64,000 bases of DNA from Ditylenchus dipsaci (lineage: Eukaryota > Nematoda > Chromadorea > Rhabditida > Anguinidae): NCBI GenBank assembly GCA_004194705.1, contig SADC01001283.1:558001-622000 (forward strand). Direction: 5' to 3'. This document shows positions 57,101-64,000 of the stretch, one piece after another. The notes below the pieces were generated by a model. That model saw only the letters and a program-made list of their open reading frames with translations, was not told the origin of the DNA and did no database searches. Within the stretch, counting starts at the first letter, position 1; every line of letters begins with the position of its first letter. The translations under genes were made by a program, and so were the position numbers.

Positions 57101-60100
57101 GACCAAATCGGGCTTGGCGCTCTGTTTTAATGAAAATTCAAAATAGTTTTTCATTTTTAAATACCATTGACAAAAATATGCTCAATTTCACGCACTAAAT
57201 ATTCATAAAACTGTAATTTATGATTTTCTATGGATACTTCTCGTCTAAAAAGTCTGTTTCAAATTCGATTTTCCCTATTTAAATGGAGGACGTACTTTTA
57301 TTTACGCATTGTTTAGGTCATAGGTTCAAATCAGCCTGGGTGCATACCCTATTTTTTTACCCCATTTTTTCATGTTTTATTTACAAGTTTGGTGTCAAAA
57401 TGATCGTCGGTTTCTTGGCTATCTAACAAGACCATCAACACAAGGCTTAAAGGTGCATGCTCGCCACCGATGGAATATTTCAAAAGGCGGGTACCAGGTC
57501 GATTCAAAAAAGAATTGTCTTCAAAAACATTTTCGTTGAGTATTTGATGGGAATAACTAATCAAAAATATTGGCAGTGTTTAATAGCATCGGTGGCCTAG
57601 TGGTGAAGCGGCGGCTGACTGTGAAGGTCGGTCGTCGGTTCGATTCCCACTGGAGTTATAATTTTTCCTCGACTTTTCCGAAATTTCGTCAAATTAATTG
57701 TCGTTTGAATTTCGCTGGTAACCGCCTTTCAAAATATTCCCATCGTCGATGAGCATGCCCATTTAAGAATAATCATGACTGAGTTGCAGGCCAAAACCCA
57801 CTTGAAATACCTGGAAATTTTTTTTTGCTAAATCGTCCACTTTCTCGATGAGAAAGCTGAGTGAACGTACTACGATCGTGCCAGACAGAAATTTTTTTAG
57901 CAGAGAATTATTCATAAATAACCTCTTTAAGTTAGCAACTTGACTCTGCCAAACCGATAAATTCGAACTTTTAATTTTTTTTAACTTTTTACATTTATAA
58001 CAGAGCTTGATTTTTTTTTCAAACCGAAAGAGCAAACTTAGAGTTTTCCTGTGGTATCAAAAAAAATCGAACACAGCTTACCTAAGCAAAGTTATAACCA
58101 AAAACATAAAATGATAGAAAAACAAAAAAAAAATTGAATTCAAAATGTTTTTTAAAACGAATTTGTCTCTATACGAAGATCTCGATTTGGTCTTTTGACG
58201 TGTTTGACACGCCGTGAACCATGGACAAAAGCCGATTCAATGCCGATATCTCTGCTAAGTTGTCAGCGCTCGTGACCGATACATTCTCTGCTTCTTTCCG
58301 TTTTCTCGTACAGCCGAAGCTCAGTCCAAGTCGAACAAAGCATGGGATAATGTGACCAAGAAACTCAACACTGCGTTCTTTGACCAGGGAACCAACTTCA
58401 GCTCGGACCAAGTCGAAAAACACTGGAAGTATCTCAAGGGAAAAGCGAAGGACGTGAATGCGAACAAGAAGAAGTAGAAATCTTCAAATTGGCTATAAGG
58501 ATTAGTTGAACAGTGTTTATTTAGACACGCTGCTACAACTGGGGGAGGGAAACCATTGCCGGAAGACAAGCTCAAGGATGTGATTGAGCTGTACGATAAT
58601 TCGCCTGCCTTCTCTGGGATCCCTGGTGGAAAGAAAACCACAACAAAGGTAGGGTTTTTCTGTACCAGCTGTTCACTAATTCAATGGTCTTCATTTCTTG
58701 TTGTTTATAGCCAGATGTGGTGGTGGATGAGAAAAAGAGTTCCAAGCGCAAATTCTCGATGTTGGACGCTCCCACTCCTTCAAAGCGCATCAAGACGGAT
58801 GGTGATGAACTGTTCAAGCTGCAGAAGCAGGTCCTCCTGAAACAAAGTCACAATGCTGATCAACTCCAGTCCGTGCTCAGCCAGGCATCCTTCTTTTTCT
58901 AAGCCGGAGCAAACTATTTCTTGGGCAATAGCGGGTTTGTGGCCAAGGAGCCGAAGCAGGTCATCAGTGGGCCAATGGATATGTTTGTTGTTCGTGGAAA
59001 GGTTGGTTTTCACTAGTCTTAATTCGTTCTGATCATTTACTTGTCTAAACCTTCAGACGGAGAAGAACGTTAAGCCGTCAAAAAACAGGGCAAGCCAGGA
59101 GAAGAAAGTGATGATGGCTATGATAATTCCGATCTCTATAATATCGATCTCTGAGTGGGGAGTGCATGTGGATTACATGTGTAGTAGAATGGCATGTTTA
59201 GAAAATGGCAAAATTTATGCAGATCCTTGTTGAAGTGAATAACGTGTTAGGGTTAATGAGTGTCGGTTTGCCTAGGTTGTGACATTTATTACGACTAGAT
59301 AAATAGTGACTAATTATTTAGTTAGTGAAATATTTAGTCACTAAATAATTAGTCGCTAATTAGGTATTTAGTACGACCAAATATTTGGACTTTTAGCCAA
59401 CTAAAGTCTGAATATTTAGTCGGCTAAATGTTTAGTCGGTTAACTAATTGGTCGGCTAAATATTTTATTAAGTACCGAAGGTCCACTTTTATTAGTCACT
59501 AAATATTTAGTGACTAATTATCGTATTTGGTACGGGTCCAGTACACAAGTAATATAATATTTGACGCACAATTACACGCGCTTTCATCCTAGAGCGAAAA
59601 AGTCTGCAAGTGATGCAAAATTTTCGAGAATTACGTGGTTAAAAGGGAATATTTGTTTTTCAAATACATTTTGTTCACTGTAAAGAGAGAATTTTATAAG
59701 AGATGAAGGGAGTCACTCGAAATTTTCTTTTCTTTATTTGAAAGCGCTACTAATTTTGCATCGAACAGTGCGCAAAAGTTTTATAAAAGTTGTCCCTCCA
59801 AGAAGTTACGCTAAAATGAAGTAAAGTGGGGGCTGTAAATTTTCGCCTTTTTGAAAAATTTATCAAGAAAATTTCGTTTTCATTAACAATTTGCAAATTC
59901 TGAGGGCAGATTCGTGCTCAGCGTGGTCGATTTGCTTATAGAAGTGCAATCAGATGATTAAAAGGAAATCATCAAAAATCGAGATTTTGCCTTGGCCCCC
60001 CTTATGATTTTGCTGTTTCAACCACAGGGGCCAAGGCAAAATCTCGATTTTTTGATGACTTTTTTTTAATCATCTGATTGCACTTCTATAAGCAAATCGA

Positions 60101-62474
60101 CCACGCTGAGCACGAATCTGTTTTCAGAATTTGCTAATGGTCAATATAAATGAAATTTTCTTGTTAAATTTTTCAAAAAGTCGAAATTTCACAGCCCCCA
60201 CTTTACTTTATTTTAGCATAACTTCTTGGAGGGACAACTTTTACAGAACGTTTTTGCACTATCCGATGCAAAATTAGTAGCGCTTTCAAATAAGAAAAAG
60301 AAAATGTTTAGTGAGCCCTTTCATCTCCTGTAAAGATCTCTTTTTATAGTGAAAAAATGTATTTGAAAAACCAATAGTCCCATTTAGCCACGTAATTCTC
60401 GAAAATTTTTGCATCACTTGCAGACTTTTTCTCGCCAGGATGAAAGCGCGTGTGATCGTGCATCAAATAATATATTATTTGTATATTGGAGTGAAAAAAA
60501 AGGAACTGGCATACACTTAAAAAAATGAACACTACAATTTTTGAAATTCCAACAAGTCACTTTCCAAAAGCCCACGTTTTCCAATGATACCACATTTTCC
60601 AATGATACCCCCTTTTCCGGAAAAATTTATTTTTTTTCTTGTGTAAAAATAGTAGGAGCATCTGATAGAGCATCTGGAAAAATTAGGTATTTCAATACCG
60701 CTCTTCTAGATGCTTCTTTAGGTCTACCTTGAACTTTTGAAAAACAATTTTTTTAACTTAAAAGGCTCAATTCTCAAAATAAAATTTTTTCTGCAAAAAC
60801 TATTAATGGCAGAAGATTCAGCTTAATCTCAGGGTTCTAACGAGCTATCATACTCTCCAATCGTCAAACTAAATCATTTCGAGTCACCTAATATTAAGAA
60901 AAACTCCAGATTTTGAAAAATTTCAAAATAGATTATTTAAATTGGCGCGTTTTTCACCAACAAAGGCACTTTCAAAATAGCAAACACGCATTAACCTACC
61001 TCAAACAATATGCTCTATGAGATAGGAGTGAAAAATGTCCCGATTGATGTCCCGAAGAGAATTCAAATGGGCAAAACTTTTTTTTTTGGCCGAAAATATC
61101 TTTTTTGTGGCCGAAATACTTTTTCTTGTGGCCGAAAATCCCTTTCTTCGAAAATTCGGTTTGTCACACCTCAGACTCAAAACCTAAGATGGATAATCCC
61201 ACTTTAAGTGGACGTGTGCCTCTAATATCTTTCAAAGAAATAATAAAAAAGATATAATAAAATAATAAAACTTTAGGGCGGTTGTGGGTGGTTTGGTGCT
61301 CTTTGGAGTAGTCTAGATTAGTTTCGGGTGGTTTGAAGTATTCAAGGTAGCTTGGAATGTGTTGGGGTAATTAAGATGGGTTTTGGGGTGGATTGGATTA
61401 TTTAGTATAGTTTATGGTAGTTCAGGCTAATTTTGGGTGGCTCAAGAAGTAGTTGGTAATATTGGGTTGGCCGGAAAGTAATGTCGTTTTTTTCTAACGC
61501 TTACCATGCTGTGGTTTTTTTTTATCATAATAGAGCATTATATACGAAAATAAAGCACTTTTTTCTGCTTCTAATATGTTTTTACAACTTTTTACACTAA
61601 AGATTTTAACATGGCTTTAGGCCTTTCCAATGAACTGTCAAGTTAATGAAAAAAAAATTTCGACACATCCTCCTTTTTGCATTCAACCAAGGTCAAAAAG
61701 CGACTGAAGCGACTTGGGAAATCTGTCAAGTGTATCTGTCAAGGGCTCGATGGACATAAGCCTTGTGTCCATCGAGCCCTCTTCGTACACCCGAGCCGCT
61801 TCAGTCGCTTTTTGACATTGGTTGAATGCAAAAAGGAGGATGTGTCAAAAATGCGTTTTTTCATCAACTTGACAGTCCATTTGAAAGGCCATTTTCGTAT
61901 TTTTATCATTTTCGTATATAATGCTCTATTATGATAAAACAACAACCACAGCATGGTAAGCGTTAGAAAAAACGAAATTACTTTCCGGCCAGCCCAATAG
62001 AATATGAAAGACTAAAAATTTACAGAAATATTGTGAGTCTAGAAAAAAACGAAAAAAAAATTTTTCCCGCCACCCGTTGTCCCGTGGGACAAAAATAGAT
62101 GTCCCGCGCCTCGAAATAGTTGACCCTCGGGACACTAGAATTGCGGTTCAATATTTGTCCTGTGAGTAATATCTCGCTGCTCAGTCCTTTGGGACATAAT
62201 TGTTGTCCCACGGAACGCTCAAAAATTATACATAAATTTTGTCCCGTGTCCCGCGGTAATATGAATGGTGACTTAAAACTTATCAGTATTCCAGCTTGAG
62301 CTCGACGCTCGCTTCTCTGAAGACCTGTCCCTGGATTCACTGGATCATGTTGAAGTCGTCATGTCGCTGGAGGAAGAATTTGGCTTTGAGATCCCAGATA
62401 CCAAAACCGACAACTTTAAAACCCCCCGAGACATTGTCAAGTTTATTTGTGAGGAGGAGGGTGTCTTCAAGTGA
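51139..62474 (+). CDS. NDUFAB1: Mitochondrial acyl carrier protein (NDUFAB1)
   Basis: Carrier of 4'-phosphopantetheine for mitochondrial fatty-acid/lipoate synthesis and a complex I subunit. Exons 51139-51372, 52326-52391 and 62295-62474, all phase 0, give 159 aa (the human precursor is 156). Residues 1 to about 70 are a Ser/Arg/Lys-rich mitochondrial presequence (MFRRLGKSALEFG). Residues 79-100 read TEDRVLKAIKNWDRF, and exon 3 carries DLSLDSLDHVEVVM with the DSL serine that takes the prosthetic group, then EEEFGFEIPD. Intron 1 holds the foldback 51390-52282. Intron 2 is 9.9 kb of nested elements. AATAAA follows near 62560. It starts 187 bp after rpl-36. Confidence 0.94.
51390..52282. mobile_element. 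Foldback element with ACTCGATACAGTTGCG arrays
   Basis: Flanked by 9-bp TSD CTTTTTTAT (51381-51389 and 52283-52291). The arms carry tandem units of ACTCGATACA (51405-51500) and their inverse TGTATCGAGT (52142-52275). A tRNA-B-box-like GAGTTCGATTCC lies just inside the left array. An R1 fragment is in the loop (51700-51780). Lies in NDUFAB1 intron 1. Confidence 0.88.
53144..53473. mobile_element. hAT-like MITE with GTGAGCTCACG motifs
   Basis: Ends CACGGTTTGCGTGAGC / GCTCATGCAAACCGTG with perfect 8-bp TSD CCTCCAAG (53136-53143 and 53474-53481). The interior repeats the palindrome-like motif CTCACGTGAGGTGAGCTCACG in diverged forms. No ORF. Confidence 0.82.
54143..54915. mobile_element. Foldback element with TTCTCACCGCAAAATAC arrays
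   Basis: Begins GGATAATATTTTTTTCTCAC and ends with the near-complement. TSD TTTTGAAAG (54134-54142 and 54916-54924). The right arm of the outer foldback (around 60975-60995) has the same sequence without the insert. The core (TTGCGAAAATTCGATTGAGC and GGCCATTCTGGGGT) is homologous to the cores at 25500-26133 and 33924-37825. Confidence 0.9.
55149..55338. mobile_element. pogo-like MITE (CAGTCRA ends)
   Basis: GCAGTCGACTCTCGATTTAG at the left and CTAAATCGGGAGTTGACTGT at the right. The interior repeats CGATTTAGTGTACACC. It lies in the left arm of the outer foldback. Confidence 0.75.
55340..55560. repeat. R1 hairpin module
   Basis: Contains GCGCATCTCTAACTCTCAAG, the CCCCTTCGGGG hairpin and CTTATTTATGCGG-like tail, matching 536-760. 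It follows directly after the pogo-like MITE. Confidence 0.65.
55881..56063. mobile_element. CCGTAT-ended MITE
   Basis: ACCGTATTCTCTCTAATAGA at the left and TCTATTAGAGAGAATACGGT-type right end, with internal CTCTAATAGACGGGTC repeats. Same architecture as 21993-22256. Confidence 0.7.
56473..56902. mobile_element. pogo-like palindromic MITE
   Basis: TACAGTCGAGTCCCGCTAAC ... GTTAGCGGGACTCGACTGTA, a near-perfect palindrome centred near 56688 (arms about 215 bp) with TA edges. The frames 56396-56590, 56745-56954 and similar are mirror images of one another, not genes. Confidence 0.85.
57310..57445. repeat. SINE-B copy
   Basis: Contains GGTTCAAATCAGCCTGGGTG (B-box-like), ACAAGTTTGGTGTCAAAATG and TCTTGGCTATCTAACAAGA, matching 13420-13535 and 62655-62850. 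Confidence 0.6.
57451..57762. mobile_element. TTAA-flanked foldback with tRNA-like core
   Basis: AGGTGCATGCTCGCCACCGA ... GCATGCCCAT with TTAA outside both ends. The core (57588-57658) reads GGTGGCCTAGTGGTGAAGCG, then GGTTCGATTCCCACTGGAG, tRNA A and B boxes about 45 nt apart. Its terminal bases do not form an acceptor stem. Confidence 0.75.
58221..59154 (+). pseudogene. Myb/SANT-like DNA-binding protein remnant
   Basis: Exons 58221-58271, 58325-58473, 58525-58648, 58711-59001 and 59057-59154 with GT-AG introns. The reading starts MDKSRFNADISAKL, then NKAWDNVTKKLNTAF, QVEKHWKYLKGKAKDV, ATTGGG and FSGIPGG. This is a Myb/SANT-like (zeste/PIF-Harbinger accessory type) trihelix followed by the TGGG block, a basic SKRKF/SKRIK region and a Gln/Leu helix. 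An in-frame TAA at 58900-58902 interrupts it, after which the frame stays open (YFLGNSGFVAKEPKQ). A 1-nt loss in an A-run near 59080 then breaks the tail, which otherwise would read GEESDDGYDNSDLYNIDL. Probably a dead accessory ORF carried by the 56088-59539 element. Confidence 0.75.
61462..61997 (+). mobile_element. Palindromic mariner remnant
   Basis: Ends TTGGGTTGGCCGGAAAGTAA / complement, the mariner (irritans-type) end, flanked by TA (61460-61461 and 61998-61999). Both arms carry the same N-terminal transposase segment. On the plus strand it reads RHILLFAFNQGQKATEATWE (about 61662-61722), the mariner HTH start. The right arm is its inverse copy. No catalytic domain remains. Confidence 0.88.
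62000..62294. other. End of NDUFAB1 intron 2
   Basis: GC-poor sequence with a short GTCCCGTGGGAC hairpin near 62080 and repeated GTCCC / GGGAC motifs, leading to the TTCCAG acceptor at 62294. No other feature seen. Confidence 0.5.
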
Positions 62475-62654
62475 ATGTGCTTAAATTCCACCAACTTTGT
62501 TAGGCCTTTGCTTGTTTATGAAACTGTTTGAATTGTAATATAGTCACTTGGAACCAACAATAAATATTTTGTTCACATCTTTTGCAAAACATTTCACCTT
62601 TTACACATTTTATTCCCTAAAGACAGGGTTTACTTTTTTTTTACCAAAATTCAA

Positions 62655-62850
62655 AAGGGGGGTGGACGCAAAACGTAAAGCGCAATAATGCGAATATTTT
62701 GATCTCTCAGGTTCAAATCCCGCTGGGTGCAAACCCTATTTTTTACTCAAATTTTTCACATTTTTTATAAAATTTCGGTATCAAAATGATGCTCACGCTC
62801 TTGGCTATCTAACCAAACAATCAGTACAGGATTTCACAAGCTAGCGGAGC
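62655..62850. repeat. SINE-B copy
   Basis: GCGCAATAATGCGAATATTT, then CAGGTTCAAATCCCGCTGGG (B box) and TCAAAATGATGCTCACGCTC. It is the most complete of the three SINE-B copies. Confidence 0.6.
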
Positions 62851-62937
62851 TGACTGAAAAGCTAGGACCTAGTTTAAACCTTCGTTTTATCCGAAAATCC
62901 TTCATTTTTGGGTTCTTCACACATTCTTGATTTATAT

Positions 62938-63189
62938 ACCGTATTTCTTCTAATTGCCGCACATGTGCGCTTATTTTTCAATTACCCGAAGATCGGAAAT
63001 TTCTGAATTTGATCTCGAAATTTTCGGGTGCTCAACCAAGATCTGAAAAGTGGAATCGGTAGAGCTCGTGGGAGTTAAGAAAATGCATCAAACAGCTGAT
63101 CAACATATTTACTCTGCTCCGAGATATAAGTCCTCAAAGTTGGGGGTGTGCGTTATTAGAGACTGTGCGGCAATTAGAAGAAATACGGT
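62938..63189. mobile_element. CCGTAT-ended MITE
   Basis: ACCGTATTTCTTCTAATTGC / GCAATTAGAAGAAATACGGT, followed inside by GCACATGTGCGC and GTGCGTTATTAGAGA-type sequence. The interior GAAATTTTCGGGTGCTCAA resembles 23410-23470 in the channel gene's intron. Confidence 0.75.
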
Positions 63190-64000
63190 ATATTCTGTTC
63201 TTATTTGTCACTGCTTATTTCCTCGATGTTTGCAAGGCATCTAGCTGTTCAAATCGAGTTCATCCAGTGCAAACAAATATTGCTGCGGAGGAAGGCTGGG
63301 TAGAGATAGCACGGAACTGGACATTTCGAGCGTTTTTTAAATTTTAGCTCTAGTACTAGGGTCTTTATTATATCGTATTTTTCGCTGTATAAAAGCAGAA
63401 ACAATAGCCCAGAATCGTAGCTACACATTGGTATATAGAAACATGTGCACTTGAAAAAAGGCCAGAAATTTTGATCAAAAAAGTGCTGGCTTGCACAAGC
63501 CGATTTCAACTTGTGCAAACCCAAATATTTATGATAAACTATATTAATTTTTTTCTACAGGTGAAGATATTTCTATATGCGATATGTAGCCTTAATTTTA
63601 GGCTTTCATTTGAGCTATTAAACGAACTATTAAACAACTTTTTTCCATATTATACGAAGAATTTTTTAAAAAATTTTCACTTCGTGGTTTTTTGAAAATC
63701 CCTAATCCCGTCGGGATTCCCGGTTTTCTTCTGGCGGGATTCCGAATCCCGAAACTTTTGGAAATCCCGATCCCGAATCCCGCCGGGACCCCATCTGCGA
63801 AAGCCTCCTTTTTTGCTCTAGAAATGAGTTAACTCACTCAAAATGGATTAAAAAAGGCTGTAGGAACTTTCGTAACGGGACAATTTCTTAAGAGCGAATT
63901 TTCGTACAAGCAAACTTTCGTAAGAATTTTTTTTGTAAGAAACTTTTTCGTAACAGCGAGTTTCCGTAAGAAGCTTTTTAGTAACAGCGAGTTTTTGTAA
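63190..64000. other. 3' edge: no gene; two repeat fragments
   Basis: 63690-63800 is a CCCGTCGGGATTCCCG-type repeat also seen at 12894-13400. 63880-64000 is a tandem array of GTAAGAAACTTTTTCGTAAC-like units that runs off the window and resembles units at 31500-31650, so it is probably the first arm of another foldback. The frames at 63050-63347 have no recognisable product. Confidence 0.5.

Larger units (their letters stand above)
56088..59539 (+). mobile_element. Foldback, PIF/Harbinger-like, with TTAGTCACTAAATATT arrays
   Basis: Ends GGACCCGTACCAAATACGAT / complement. The arms (56088-56400 and 59284-59539) are arrays of TTTAGTCACTAAATATT-like units. Any TSD is at most 3 bp (CCA on both sides), consistent with PIF/Harbinger, as is the Myb/SANT-like coding remnant inside. 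No Harbinger DDE transposase was seen. Confidence 0.7.
56072..60505. repeat. Palindrome split by the 56088-59539 element
   Basis: Left arm: 56072-56087 plus 59540 to about 60000. Right arm: about 60020-60505. Both contain TTTTTTTCACTCCA next to sequence like GTACACAAGTAATATAATAT, and ACACGCGCTTTCATCCT. The continuity of the right arm shows where the left arm was interrupted. Confidence 0.75.
54073..61036. mobile_element. Outer 7-kb foldback containing nested elements
   Basis: The left arm (54073-54142, 54916-55145, then about 55715-55870) is complementary to the right arm (61036 back to about 60535). Shared blocks include CACTCCTATGTTGTAGAGCA, GCGTGTTTGCTATTTTGAAA and GATAGCTCGTTAGAACCCTG. 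The left arm is broken by the foldback at 54143-54915 and a pogo-like MITE. The loop contains the palindrome 56072-60505. Lies within NDUFAB1 intron 2. Outer TSD not resolved. Confidence 0.75.

Noticed and set aside
57588..57658. Possible functional tRNA gene
   Set aside because: A and B boxes are present, but the first and last bases do not form an acceptor stem and it sits inside a TTAA foldback. Better read as tRNA-derived.

Overview
Eukaryotic, AT-rich nuclear DNA, most likely from a nematode. Four things suggest this. Introns use TTTTCAG-type acceptors. Three genes have an AG acceptor within about 2-13 nt of their first ATG, as expected for spliced-leader trans-splicing. rpl-36 and the mitochondrial acyl carrier protein gene sit head-to-tail with about 190 bp between stop and start, like a nematode operon. 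The ion-channel gene has the ETE pore signature that I recall from the C. elegans excitatory GABA receptor EXP-1. The species cannot be named.

Five host genes were rebuilt exon by exon with consistent splice phases. They are: (1) a peroxisomal enoyl-CoA hydratase-2/SCP-2 protein of the HSD17B4/MFE-2 family, 6756-15546, 5' end not found; (2) a 15-exon pentameric ligand-gated channel, EXP-1/LGC-35-like, 19065-28835, 616 aa; (3) a 226-aa unrecognised basic, disordered protein, 46205-48136; (4) ribosomal protein L36, 50470-50951; (5) mitochondrial acyl carrier protein NDUFAB1, 51139-62474, whose second intron is 9.9 kb. A serine-rich reading frame at 33057-33900 on the minus strand may be a sixth gene or a decayed element.

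Everything else, including most intron sequence, is transposon-derived and strongly palindromic. Several elements have both ends and target-site duplications (TSDs) visible: a Mutator-like element (40522-42570), two hAT elements (35961-37741 and 48886-49992), a solo LTR (6005-6169), a mariner palindrome (61462-61997), and a group of foldback elements with 8-9 bp TSDs and mostly GG...CC ends. The foldback arms are tandem arrays whose repeat unit differs from element to element (8966-9272, 25500-26133, 29734-31322, 31455-31736, 33924-37825, 51390-52282, 54143-54915). Other families are TTAA-flanked foldbacks, some with tRNA-like cores, pogo-like TA-flanked MITEs with CAGTCRA ends, CCGTAT-ended MITEs, and tRNA-derived SINEs. 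Tigger, MULE, hAT and Myb/SANT coding remnants all carry lesions.

Elements are nested several levels deep, most strikingly in the second NDUFAB1 intron (54073-61036). There the uninterrupted arm of a palindrome preserves the pre-insertion sequence for an element sitting in the other arm.
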